In this document: positions 19,329-27,318 of the stretch, one piece after another
Layout: the number at the start of each line of letters is the position of its first letter
Numbering within the stretch: position 1 is the first letter of the stretch
Source: Luteibaculum oceani
GTDB taxonomy: Bacteria > Bacteroidota > Bacteroidia > Flavobacteriales_D > Luteibaculaceae
Length of the DNA stretch: 64,000 nucleotides
Direction: 5' to 3'
Assembly (NCBI RefSeq): GCF_007995015.1
Contig: NZ_VORB01000003.1
Coordinates: 243,087 to 307,086, forward strand
Notes under the pieces: generated by a model
Databases searched by the model: none
What the model was told of the DNA's origin: nothing
What the model saw: the letters and a program-made list of their open reading frames with translations, nothing else
Made by a program: the position numbers and the translations under genes

Positions 19329-21449
19329 ATGAAAAAAATCTACGCATTAGGAGTTGCAGCCCTTATCTCGGGTGGAGCTTTTGCTCAAAGTGCAATCACT
19401 AAAGATTTACCACACCTTCCTGGTAAGGTTGGAGCACCTGTTCAAACTGAACAAGGAGCACTTCTTGAAGGTCGTGAGGCTAGAGCAATGAAAATGATGG
19501 ACGTTAGAAAAACTCCAGGAGATGTAGTTGCTTCTTTTAACTTCGATGACAACCTAGAAGGATGGTACCCAGATACCCTTAACATTCCAGATTCTGTACC
19601 TACTTTCTACAGATTCGAGCACCAAACGGATTCTACTTTAGATGGTCCTTTCTCTGCTCAAGCAGTAAACTCTCAATCTCCAAAAGGTTTTGCAGGTTTT
19701 GAGGTTGACAGACAAACACAAGAAAATGGAATTCCTTACATCACCGAAAGATGTTGGGCTGGTTTAACTTCTCCAGTAATGGACCTTTCTTCTGCAGCTG
19801 CTGAGAAAGATGAGTTAATCATGTACTTCCACAACGTATACCGTCACTGTTGTTCATTCATCTTAGAATTACGTTTAGATATTTCTGTAGATGGTGGTCA
19901 AACTTTCCCTGGTGACAAGAGAATCAACATTTTCCCATTCGATGGTGTAACCAACGTAGGTGGAAACCGTAACGTAAGATCTGGTGGTGATAACTTCACT
20001 ATTGTTCCTATCGGTACTGAAGTATTCGCTAACGAGGCTGACCTTTCCAACGTAGTATTCCGTTTCACATGGGACGGTTCTGTTGTTGATGCGAACGGTC
20101 AAACGTCTAACGTATACTACTGGGGTCTTGATGATATTTCTATCGAAGTTGCTTCTACTACTGACCTATTAATTACTGACGCTGATTACGGTGATCCAGT
20201 AGGAGATTGGGATTACAGAAAAATGCCTGAGCAATTCATCGACGGATACCCAATGCGTGTTGAAGTAACCAACAACGGTTCTGATGCTGCTTCATTCAGA
20301 GCTTATGTTGAGTTAACTAACGACGCTTTAGGAAAAACTGTAACAGATTCAACTGACCTTATCACTATCGGAGGGTTCTCTGATACTGCTATCGTTTATC
20401 CTACTTTCACTAGCTACGATATCAATGAAGATTGGTTAGGTGAGTGGAGCATTACTCACTACATTAAGGCTGACGCTTCTACTCCAGACAAAATTGTAAA
20501 CAGCTTAGATACTTTCCAAGTTGTGCCTATCGAAGTAACTACTTCACTATGGTCTCACGCAAGAGATTGGACTGGTGGTGTTACCGTAACAAGAGAACAC
20601 AGAGATGGTGCAAGACCAGGTATGGGTATTGCTCAAGCTATTGAGCTTCCACCAAACGTTTCTACTGCTAGATTAATGAAAATGCGTGCTGCATTACACG
20701 ATACTATCGCTGGAGACGAAGATTCAAGAATTACTGTTCCTAATCAAATGGACTTCGTTCTTGAAGAATACCCAGATTTCAATATCAATGGAACTGCTTC
20801 TGAGACTTTCCTTACAATTTACTTCAACGAAAGTACTAACGAAGTGAATGGACAAATCGAAATCAACGATCAGCAAGCTAGAGATACTCGTCTTACAAAA
20901 GAAGGTATGGCTACTCCAGTAGAAATTATTGGTGATGCATACAACGTATTAACTGACGAGCCTTTCACTGACATTAACCGTGAAGATGATTACCACATTG
21001 TTCTTCGTCCTAATGAGCCAATTAATGTTTGTGCTGCTGGAGATAACGGAGATAATGGTACTCGTATCTACGGTAACTACGGTTCTGCAGGTGAGCAGTG
21101 GTGGATTGGTGATGCTGCTGTACTACTTGACCTTTTTGTTGAGCCACTTGATAAGCACAAGAACATTGCTGACAACGAGAAAGCACTTAGCTTCCAGTTA
21201 GCTCAAAACTCTCCTAACCCATTCAATGGTGTTACTGAGATTGCTTACAACCTAGAAACTGCTGGAAACGTAAGCTTCAGAGTAATGGACATCACTGGTA
21301 AAATTGTAGAAAACAGAGCTTCTGAGCGTATGAACGCTGGTAAGCACGTTGTTTCTGTAGATGCTAGCAACTACAACAGCGGAATTTACTTCTACACTCT
21401 TACTGTAGATGGTGAGTCTATCACTAAGAAAATGATCGTGAACAAGTAA
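19329..21449 (+). CDS. Secreted T9SS type A cargo protein, paralog 1
   Basis: A 706-residue exported protein. Signal peptide MKKIYALGVAALISGGAFAQ, then a jelly-roll-like region (FNFDDNLEGWYPDT, SPKGFAGFEVDRQT, YYWGLDDISIEV, about residues 68-275), a central region of unknown fold (about 276-620) and a C-terminal T9SS sorting domain of about 80 residues with the PNPFNGVTEIAYNL motif and the GIYFYTLTVDG...KKMIVNK end. A NVYRHCCS motif with adjacent cysteines is shared with the paralog at 22387. Codon choice is strongly biased to AAC, TAC, GCT, ACT and CGT, unlike its neighbours, suggesting very high expression. The role (surface structural protein, adhesin or enzyme) is unknown; no catalytic motif seen. 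Confidence 0.85.
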   Translation: MKKIYALGVAALISGGAFAQSAITKDLPHLPGKVGAPVQTEQGALLEGREARAMKMMDVRKTPGDVVASFNFDDNLEGWYPDTLNIPDSVPTFYRFEHQTDSTLDGPFSAQAVNSQSPKGFAGFEVDRQTQENGIPYITERCWAGLTSPVMDLSSAAAEKDELIMYFHNVYRHCCSFILELRLDISVDGGQTFPGDKRINIFPFDGVTNVGGNRNVRSGGDNFTIVPIGTEVFANEADLSNVVFRFTWDGSVVDANGQTSNVYYWGLDDISIEVASTTDLLITDADYGDPVGDWDYRKMPEQFIDGYPMRVEVTNNGSDAASFRAYVELTNDALGKTVTDSTDLITIGGFSDTAIVYPTFTSYDINEDWLGEWSITHYIKADASTPDKIVNSLDTFQVVPIEVTTSLWSHARDWTGGVTVTREHRDGARPGMGIAQAIELPPNVSTARLMKMRAALHDTIAGDEDSRITVPNQMDFVLEEYPDFNINGTASETFLTIYFNESTNEVNGQIEINDQQARDTRLTKEGMATPVEIIGDAYNVLTDEPFTDINREDDYHIVLRPNEPINVCAAGDNGDNGTRIYGNYGSAGEQWWIGDAAVLLDLFVEPLDKHKNIADNEKALSFQLAQNSPNPFNGVTEIAYNLETAGNVSFRVMDITGKIVENRASERMNAGKHVVSVDASNYNSGIYFYTLTVDGESITKKMIVNK

Positions 21450-21468
21450 TATTGTTCTAACTATATTA

Positions 21469-21503
21469 TAAAAGCCCCCACGCGATGCGTGGGGGCTTTT
21501 TTG
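21469..21503 (+). terminator. Terminator of T9SS cargo gene 1
   Basis: Thirteen-base stem AAAGCCCCCACGC / GCGTGGGGGCTTT with a GAT loop, followed by TTTTTTG, about 20 bases after the stop. Nearly identical to the terminator at 24497. Confidence 0.92.
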
Positions 21504-21590
21504 TTTATAGACCTTAGGTTGTTTCACAATTCGGTTGCCCGGCTGGATTGCATTTCCTCATTGATACATTTCCAAACTAAAAAATTAATA
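21504..21590. repeat. Leader block shared by both repeat arrays
   Basis: From the terminator to the first repeat unit this spacer is nearly identical to 24531-24617, with one indel and a few substitutions. It includes a degenerate half of the hairpin module (GGCTGGATTGCATTTCC at 21541-21557). No gene is visible. Confidence 0.8.
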
Positions 21591-22320
21591 AGCCCTCTTG
21601 GCTGGATTGCAAATCCAGCAGCGCCTCGCTACGGGGTTTAACAGAGAATACTAATTATTACCTAACGCGAAATCTCCTTCCAAATCTACCCAATTCAATC
21701 CCCAACGGACGCCCTGTTGGATTTGTAATCCGACAAGCGGAGCACACATAAATTAGAAACTATACTAGGTTATAGACTTAAGCCCTCTTGGCTGGATTGC
21801 AAATCCAGCGGCGCCTCGCTACGGAGTTAACAGAGAATACTAATTATTACCTAACGCGAAAATCTCCTTCCAAATCTACCCAAGCCCATCCTCAACGGAC
21901 GCCCGGTGGGAATTGCAATCCGACAAGCGGAGCACACATAAATTAGAAACTTTACTGGGTTATAGACTTAAGCCCTTCCGGCTGGATTACAAATCCAGCG
22001 GCGCCTCGCTGCGGAGTATAGCGGAGAACTCTAATTACTACCTAATTCGAAAACCTCATACCAAATCTACCCAATCCAAGCGCCAACGGACGCCCTGTTG
22101 GATTTGCAATCCGACAAGCAGAGCACATATATAATTGAACCAACTTAGTCATTAGACTTAAGCCCTCTCGGCAGGATTACAAATCCAGCGGCGCCTCGCT
22201 GCGGAGTACAACGAAGAATTCTAATTACTACCAAATTCGAAAACCTCATACCAAATCTACCCAATTCAATCCCCAACGGACGCCCTGTTGGATTTGTAAT
22301 CCGACAAGCAGAGCAAATCC
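21591..22320. repeat. Array of four 190-bp direct repeats with paired hairpins
   Basis: Units begin at 21591, 21781, 21971 and 22161, an exact 190-bp period; the last is cut short after about 160 bp. Each unit opens with AGCCCTC or AGCCCTT and carries module L, GCTGGATTGCAAATCCAGC (8-bp stem, 3-base loop) or a variant, at unit base 11. About 95 bases further on it carries module R, a related hairpin in opposite orientation (TGTTGGATTTGCAATCCGACA in the best copies; degenerate in unit 2). Units 1-2 form subtype A and units 3-4 subtype B, differing mainly in the spacer between hairpins. The layout resembles REP/BIME elements, but no transposase is present nearby. The 73-codon frame inside (21913-22134) looks spurious. 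Confidence 0.9.
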
Positions 22321-22386
22321 AATTATGTAACCCCCATGCTCCTATTACTATTTTTCTAACTTAGTTCCATTGATTAAATAACATCC

Positions 22387-24477
22387 ATGAAACCCTACAT
22401 TTCATTACTCGTAAGCTTGTGTTTTGTCTTAATTGGACAGGCCCAAAACAAAAGCACCAACAAAACAGGCATTTCAAAAGCCAAAATTCAAAAATCGACT
22501 TTAACCCCAAGCCAAATGTTAAATCTGGGGAGAGAGGCTAGCGCGCTTAGCTCTGAAAGCGCTAGAAAGTCGGCTACCGTATTCTACGAATACAATTTTG
22601 ACGACGACCTAAACGGATGGACCAACGACACTGCTTACCGCCCGTCAACTGCTCTAAAATTTTATAGTTGGGAACACGACATCGACTCCTCTTTATGGAG
22701 CGAACATGGATCCATGGAAATGAGATCTCAAACTCCTAAGGGCTTTGCTGCTTTTGAGGTGGAGCGACAAACCAAAGAAAACGGAACGGGAGATCCCACC
22801 ACCCATGAAGCCTGGGCAGCCTTTAAGTCCCCAATAATGGATCTTACAAATGTTCCAAAGGAAGAAATTCAAAATTTATACATACGTATCAATAATGTAT
22901 ACCGTCACTGTTGCTCCATTTATCTTGAGATGAAACTAGAAATTTCTTTAGACGGAGGTAATACCTACCTACCCAATAGCATGGACGTTATTCGCAAAGA
23001 TGGAATGGGAGGCGCAAGTTTTAGTAGGAATATGAGCACCAGCGCCGATAATCTGACCTTTCTTCCTGTGGGGGCAGAGCTTATTCCAAATAACTCAGCC
23101 GAATTTAATCAAGTGGTTTTCAGATTTGTTTGGGCAAGTACTCCAGATCTTAACGGACAACAAAGCGATTATTATTACTGGGGGATAGACGACTTTACCC
23201 TTTACCTACGCCCAGAAGTGGATTTAGTAATCGAAGAAGCTCATTATGGTAATCCGAACTTGGGTTGGGATTTTAAAAAGCTACCACAAGATTTCATAAA
23301 GGATTATGTGATGGCCGTTAAAGTGAAAAATTACGGTTCTCAAGAAGCCTTTTTTAGGTCTTACGTGCTTTTACACAACAAAGCATTAAATAAAACCATT
23401 ATAGACTCCTCTGAGGAGCGCTCTTTAACTTCCTTTGGTTCCACTTATTTTACCCTACCCACCTTTACTTCATATACCAATACCGAAGACTATAAAGGGG
23501 AATGGACCATAACTCATTTTATTAAAGCAAGTAAATCGACTCCTGATGGATTTGTAAATGCTCTGGACACCATGAAGGCACCTTCTATCTGGGTTACCCA
23601 TGATATCTGGGCGCACGCTGGCCCGTGGAATGGTGATGTTTTGTTATCCCCAGCTGACAGCAATGGTGTTAAAGCCAAACCATTACCTATTGGTCAAATA
23701 ATACAACTACCCCAAAACGTGAGCTCAACAGTTATAACAGGAATTGGAGTCGCTTTACATGATAGCACCGGAGATCCCAACAGTAAAATTACGGTACCCA
23801 ATAAATTAAGTTTTTCAATATCCGATGACTACGATTTCAATGCTGCCCCTGACGCAATGTATTATAATGAGGAAACAGGAGAAACCTCTGGGTATATTGA
23901 ATTATCAGCAGAAAATCGATCGAATCGACTAAACCAGGTGGGAGATAAGGATGTAAAATACATTACCGGCGGTATTTACAACTTAAATAACGATTCCTAC
24001 GAACTAAAAATTAGTTCGTTTAATAGATATGCCATTTTTGTAAACCCTGATGAGAAAATCAATTATTGCGTGGAAGGAGCTAATTATGATAGGGCCTCTG
24101 TTATGTACGGCGACTTTGGCACAAATGGGGAAAGTTGGTATCAAACTGACCAAAACCTAATGTTCGAACTAACCATAAAAACCAGCACTACCGATATCGC
24201 CAATAATGAGGAAAAGGAGTTTAGTTTAGAACAAAACATACCTAACCCATTCAAGGGAATTACCGAAATAGCATATACCCTAAACACGAGTAAAACAGTA
24301 AGTTTTACAATTATGGACATCACAGGTAAAATTGTGGATAAGAGAAATTTTAAACCACAAAACGGTGGTAAAAACATAATCTCGGTAGATGCAAGTAATT
24401 ACAACAGCGGTATATACTTCTACACTCTTACTGTAGACGGTGAGTCTATCACGAAGAAAATGATTGTGAATAAGTAA
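22387..24477 (+). CDS. Secreted T9SS type A cargo protein, paralog 2
   Basis: A 696-residue paralog of the protein at 19329 with the same layout: signal peptide (MKPYISLLVSLCFVLIGQAQ), jelly-roll-like region (YNFDDDLNGWTNDT, QTPKGFAAFEVERQT, YYWGIDDFTLYL), the shared NVYRHCCS motif, an unknown middle and a C-terminal sorting domain with PNPFKGITEIAYTL. The two proteins differ at many positions over most of their length but the last 23 residues are identical, and there the DNA is nearly identical too. Codon use is ordinary and mixed, unlike paralog 1, so expression is probably lower. No good -7 box upstream (nearest TATTTTTC near 22349). Function unknown. Confidence 0.83.
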   Translation: MKPYISLLVSLCFVLIGQAQNKSTNKTGISKAKIQKSTLTPSQMLNLGREASALSSESARKSATVFYEYNFDDDLNGWTNDTAYRPSTALKFYSWEHDIDSSLWSEHGSMEMRSQTPKGFAAFEVERQTKENGTGDPTTHEAWAAFKSPIMDLTNVPKEEIQNLYIRINNVYRHCCSIYLEMKLEISLDGGNTYLPNSMDVIRKDGMGGASFSRNMSTSADNLTFLPVGAELIPNNSAEFNQVVFRFVWASTPDLNGQQSDYYYWGIDDFTLYLRPEVDLVIEEAHYGNPNLGWDFKKLPQDFIKDYVMAVKVKNYGSQEAFFRSYVLLHNKALNKTIIDSSEERSLTSFGSTYFTLPTFTSYTNTEDYKGEWTITHFIKASKSTPDGFVNALDTMKAPSIWVTHDIWAHAGPWNGDVLLSPADSNGVKAKPLPIGQIIQLPQNVSSTVITGIGVALHDSTGDPNSKITVPNKLSFSISDDYDFNAAPDAMYYNEETGETSGYIELSAENRSNRLNQVGDKDVKYITGGIYNLNNDSYELKISSFNRYAIFVNPDEKINYCVEGANYDRASVMYGDFGTNGESWYQTDQNLMFELTIKTSTTDIANNEEKEFSLEQNIPNPFKGITEIAYTLNTSKTVSFTIMDITGKIVDKRNFKPQNGGKNIISVDASNYNSGIYFYTLTVDGESITKKMIVNK

Positions 24478-24496
24478 TATTGTTCTAACTATATTT

Positions 24497-24530
24497 TAAA
24501 AGCCCCCACGCGCTGTGTGGGGGCTTTTTT
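24497..24530 (+). terminator. Terminator of T9SS cargo gene 2
   Basis: Stem AAAAGCCCCCACGC / GTGTGGGGGCTTTT with a GCT loop and T run. It differs from the copy at 21469 by changes that keep the stem through one G-T pair, so the hairpin is conserved. Confidence 0.9.
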
Positions 24531-24617
24531 GTTTATAGACCTTAGTTGTTTCACAATTCGGTTGCTCGGCTGGATTGCATTTCCTCATTGATACATTTCC
24601 AAACTAAAAAATTAATA
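24531..24617. repeat. Second copy of the array leader block
   Basis: Near-identical to 21504-21590, including the degenerate GGCTGGATTGCATTTCC half module. Non-coding. Confidence 0.8.
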
Positions 24618-24962
24618 AGCCCTCTTGGCTGGATTGCAAATCCAGCGGTGCCTCGCTACGGGGTTTAACAGAGAATACTAATTATTACCTAACCCGAAAA
24701 TCTCCTTCCAAATCTACCCAAGCCCATCCTCAACGGACGCCTTGTTGGATTTGCAATCCGACAAGCAGAGCACACATAAAATATAAACTTTACTGGGTTA
24801 TAGACTTAAGCCCTCTCGGCTGGATTGCAAATCCAGCGGCGCCTCACTGCGGAGTATAGCGGAGAACTCTAATTACTACCTAATTCGAAAACCTCATACC
24901 AAATCTACCCAATCCAAGCTCCAACGGACGCCCTGTTGGATTTGCAATCCGACAAGCGGAGT
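24618..24962. repeat. Second array: two 190-bp hairpin repeat units
   Basis: Unit starts at 24618 and 24809 (191-bp spacing). Module L hairpins are at 24628-24646 and 24819-24837. The first unit has the subtype A spacer and the second the subtype B spacer of the larger array (A-A-B-B there, A-B here). It ends about 25 bases before the stop of the opposite-strand ABC ATPase gene. Nothing else is seen between 24531 and 24985. Confidence 0.88.
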
Positions 24963-24985
24963 AGGAAAACAAAAACAGGTATACC

Positions 24986-25744
24986 CTATTGAAGTTTTTC
25001 CTTCAATTCAGCCATGAAAGATGAAGCATAGACAAAATCATTAACCTCTTTATTCTGAGTAGTAAGGATATCTCTTTTATCTCCACCCCACCACATACTA
25101 CCGTTATAAAGGAAGTGGATATGATCTCCAATTTCAATTACTGAATTCATATCATGTGAAATTACTATGGTGGTGATATCGTACTCGTAAGTGATTTCCT
25201 GAATTAATTTATCGATTACAATAGATGTTTTGGGATCTAGTCCAGAGTTAGGTTCATCGCAAAACAGATAAGCCGGTTTCATGGCGATCGCCCTGGCAAT
25301 TCCAACCCTTTTCTGCATTCCCCCACTTATTTCACTTGGAAAAAGATGAATACGCTCCTCAGCTATTTTAACCCGTTTGAGACAAAACATTGCCCGGTCC
25401 ATTATTTCCTCCGTACTGGCATCGGAAAACATCCGTAGTGGGAACAAAACATTCTCTAAAACCGACATAGAGTCGAACAAAGCGGAACCCTGGAAAAGCA
25501 TCCCCATTTGTTTTCTTATCTCTCGTCTTTCGTCCTCACTTATTTTAAAGAAGTCTTTGCCATTGTATAAAACCTCACCCTCGGTTGGTTTTAGCAAGCC
25601 AACGGTGCATTTTGTCAGAACAGACTTACCCGATCCACTCTGACCGATAATCATATTCACCTTACCCTTTTTAAAGCTAAGGTTGATGTCTCTCAGTACC
25701 TCTGCATCGCCAAAAGACTTATATAACCCTTTAATTTCAATCAT
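24986..25744 (-). CDS. ABC transporter ATPase, MlaF/Ttg2A type
   Basis: ATP-binding subunit of a probable MlaFE-type phospholipid transporter of the inner membrane. The 252-residue protein shows Walker A IIGQSGSGKSVLTKC (about residues 33-47), the Q-loop MLFQGSALFDSMSV, signature EISGGMQKRVGIARA (about 138-152), Walker B YLFCDEPNSGLDP and the switch histidine in VISHDMNSV. GSALFDSM and SGGMQKR are typical of MlaF. Its ATG overlaps the permease stop by four bases (ATGA), so both are translated from one mRNA. The mlaD-type partner is not in the window. Confidence 0.9.
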   Translation of the reverse strand: MIEIKGLYKSFGDAEVLRDINLSFKKGKVNMIIGQSGSGKSVLTKCTVGLLKPTEGEVLYNGKDFFKISEDERREIRKQMGMLFQGSALFDSMSVLENVLFPLRMFSDASTEEIMDRAMFCLKRVKIAEERIHLFPSEISGGMQKRVGIARAIAMKPAYLFCDEPNSGLDPKTSIVIDKLIQEITYEYDITTIVISHDMNSVIEIGDHIHFLYNGSMWWGGDKRDILTTQNKEVNDFVYASSFMAELKEKLQ

Positions 25745-26484
25745 ATAAGTAGCATTTGGGTTAACACATAATTGAGGATAAGGATAAGAATACTGCTGTA
25801 TACTACTGCTTTGGTGGACGAAACACCTACTTCTAACGCTCCTCCCCTAGTGAAGTACCCGTGGTAACTTGATACGGAAGTAATTACAAAAGCAAATGCC
25901 ACGGTTTTAATCAAAGCATACACCACCGTAAATGGCTTAAAATCTAACTGAACCCCTGTAAAGTAATCCTGGGAAGAAACTATCCCTGTGCCTATACTTA
26001 CTATCCACCCTCCTCCAATACCGAGAAACATGCTCATAATTATGAGGAAAGGATTGATCAAAATGGCTGCAGTAATTTTTGGAAGAATTAAAAAGCTAGC
26101 GGAGTTAACCCCCATAATCTCCAGCGCATCAATTTGCTCTGTAACCCTCATGGTTCCTATCTCACTGGCTACATTTGACCCCACCTTACCTGCGAGAATT
26201 AGGGAAATAATGGTAGGTGCAAACTCCAAGATAACCGATTGCCTTGTAGCAAAACCAACTGTATAGAGAGGAATTAAAGGGCTGTCAATATTAGTTGCCG
26301 TTTGCAGGGTAATAACGGCCCCCATAAAAAAGGAAAGCAAGGCCACTATACCTGTAGACTTTACCCCAAGCGCATCCACTTCCTGAAGGACACGCTCAAA
26401 AAATATTCTAGCCTTTTGTGGTCGCCTAAATACGCTTTTAATAAGCATAAAATAGCTTCCAAAATGTGTTAGTAATGCTATCAT
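25741..26484 (-). CDS. MlaE-family ABC transporter permease
   Basis: Permease partner of the preceding ATPase, 247 residues with about five hydrophobic helices and an amphipathic N-terminus. MlaE/YrbE (DUF140) marks: LLSFFMGAVITLQTA, GFATRQSVILEFAPTI, the cytoplasmic GKVGSNVASEIGTMRVTEQIDALEIMGV coupling region and PKITAAILINPFLII. It probably moves phospholipids between inner and outer membrane to keep lipid asymmetry. The direction of transport cannot be told from sequence. Confidence 0.92.
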   Translation of the reverse strand: MIALLTHFGSYFMLIKSVFRRPQKARIFFERVLQEVDALGVKSTGIVALLSFFMGAVITLQTATNIDSPLIPLYTVGFATRQSVILEFAPTIISLILAGKVGSNVASEIGTMRVTEQIDALEIMGVNSASFLILPKITAAILINPFLIIMSMFLGIGGGWIVSIGTGIVSSQDYFTGVQLDFKPFTVVYALIKTVAFAFVITSVSSYHGYFTRGGALEVGVSSTKAVVYSSILILILNYVLTQMLLI

Positions 26485-26497
26485 GATTGCTCTTGAG

Positions 26498-26505
26498 CAA
26501 ATGTA
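26498..26505 (-). promoter_or_regulatory. Possible -7 box for the MlaE/MlaF-type operon
   Basis: Reads TACATTTG on the minus strand (TAnnTTTG), 14 bases before the permease ATG, which would leave a very short leader. No clear -33 element. Confidence 0.35.
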
Positions 26506-26537
26506 TAGTTTTGAAGGCTAATTCTTAATTTTACCCT

Positions 26538-26672
26538 ATGAAACTGACCTTAAAAAATGTTGTATCGATTTGTGTGTTTGTCGTGATTACCTTCTCTTTA
26601 ATTTCTTGTGGATCGGGTAAACGCAAAAAGAAAAAGTGCAACACCTGCCCTAAATGGGAAATTTCTGAATAA
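26538..26672 (+). CDS. Small 44-residue lipoprotein
   Basis: Short frame from ATG 26538 to TAA 26672. It encodes a signal with hydrophobic core VVSICVFVVITFSLISC followed by GSGK; LISC fits a lipobox. The mature part is only about 20 residues: a run of basic residues (KRKKKK) then CNTCPKWEISE with a CxxC pair. It ends three bases before the SprT-like gene ATG, which suggests one transcript. Function unknown; the CxxC could bind metal or form a disulfide. Support is the lipoprotein signal and the tight spacing. Confidence 0.65.
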   Translation: MKLTLKNVVSICVFVVITFSLISCGSGKRKKKKCNTCPKWEISE

Positions 26673-26675
26673 AGT

Positions 26676-27281
26676 ATGGATTGGAAGGACAGATTTCCCG
26701 AAGAAGTTGGAGCTAAAATTTCGGAAATAGAAAAACGCTTCCCCCGCGTTGAAACACGTTGGGTTGGAAACCGAAGATCTAAATTAGGAGACTACCGACC
26801 ATCCAATGAATTTGAACCTAGGGCCAACATAACACTCAATAAAAACCTTGACTTATTTGTGGCCCTGCTTGTGTGGATACATGAATTTGCACATCACATT
26901 ACGTGGTTGGAACATGGACGATCTGTTGCACCGCATGGAAAAGAATGGAAAATGAATTTCAAATCACTTTTCGAACAACATTTTCAATCTTTTTTTCCAG
27001 AAGAATGGGAGGATCCATTAAAGCGCTATTTTAAAAATCCAAAGGCCACAACTTTTTCGAGCCCCTCATTGAGGCAATTTTATACCAATCCAGCAGAAAA
27101 CCCCAATTTACCGACCCTAAAAGAGCTAAATGACGGAACGGAGTTTACCTTTAGGTTAAGAAGCTTTAAACGCATTAAAAAATTGCGCACCTACATTTTG
27201 TGTTGTGAGTTAAACACTGGGAGAAAATTCAGAATAAATGGAGCATGTAGAGTGGAAATAATCCCCGCCAATAGGGCTTAA
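26676..27281 (+). CDS. SprT-like zinc metalloprotease-domain protein
   Basis: A 201-residue protein with a SprT/SprT-like motif: WIHEFAHHITWLEHG (HExxH, about residues 69-73) and a later histidine in APHGKEWK that would complete the zinc site. The C-terminal third has no four-cysteine zinc ribbon. Eukaryotic relatives (SPRTN) cut DNA-protein crosslinks, but bacterial members are poorly characterised, so the substrate is unassigned. Cytoplasmic (no signal). Directly downstream of the tiny lipoprotein. Confidence 0.8.
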   Translation: MDWKDRFPEEVGAKISEIEKRFPRVETRWVGNRRSKLGDYRPSNEFEPRANITLNKNLDLFVALLVWIHEFAHHITWLEHGRSVAPHGKEWKMNFKSLFEQHFQSFFPEEWEDPLKRYFKNPKATTFSSPSLRQFYTNPAENPNLPTLKELNDGTEFTFRLRSFKRIKKLRTYILCCELNTGRKFRINGACRVEIIPANRA

Positions 27282-27318
27282 TTTCATAAACTTGCACCAA
27301 ATTTTTTGAAATCACATC

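Noticed and set aside
21913..22134. 73-codon frame in the repeat array
   Set aside because: Lies across repeat units, low complexity and no family; it follows from repeat sequence.
21591..22320. CRISPR array
   Set aside because: Units are 190 bp with internal hairpins and similar spacers; there are no short repeats with unique spacers and no cas genes.
21450..24985. Transposase or complete insertion sequence around the duplicated T9SS genes
   Set aside because: I saw no transposase frame or terminal inverted repeats of an IS; only hairpin repeats are present.
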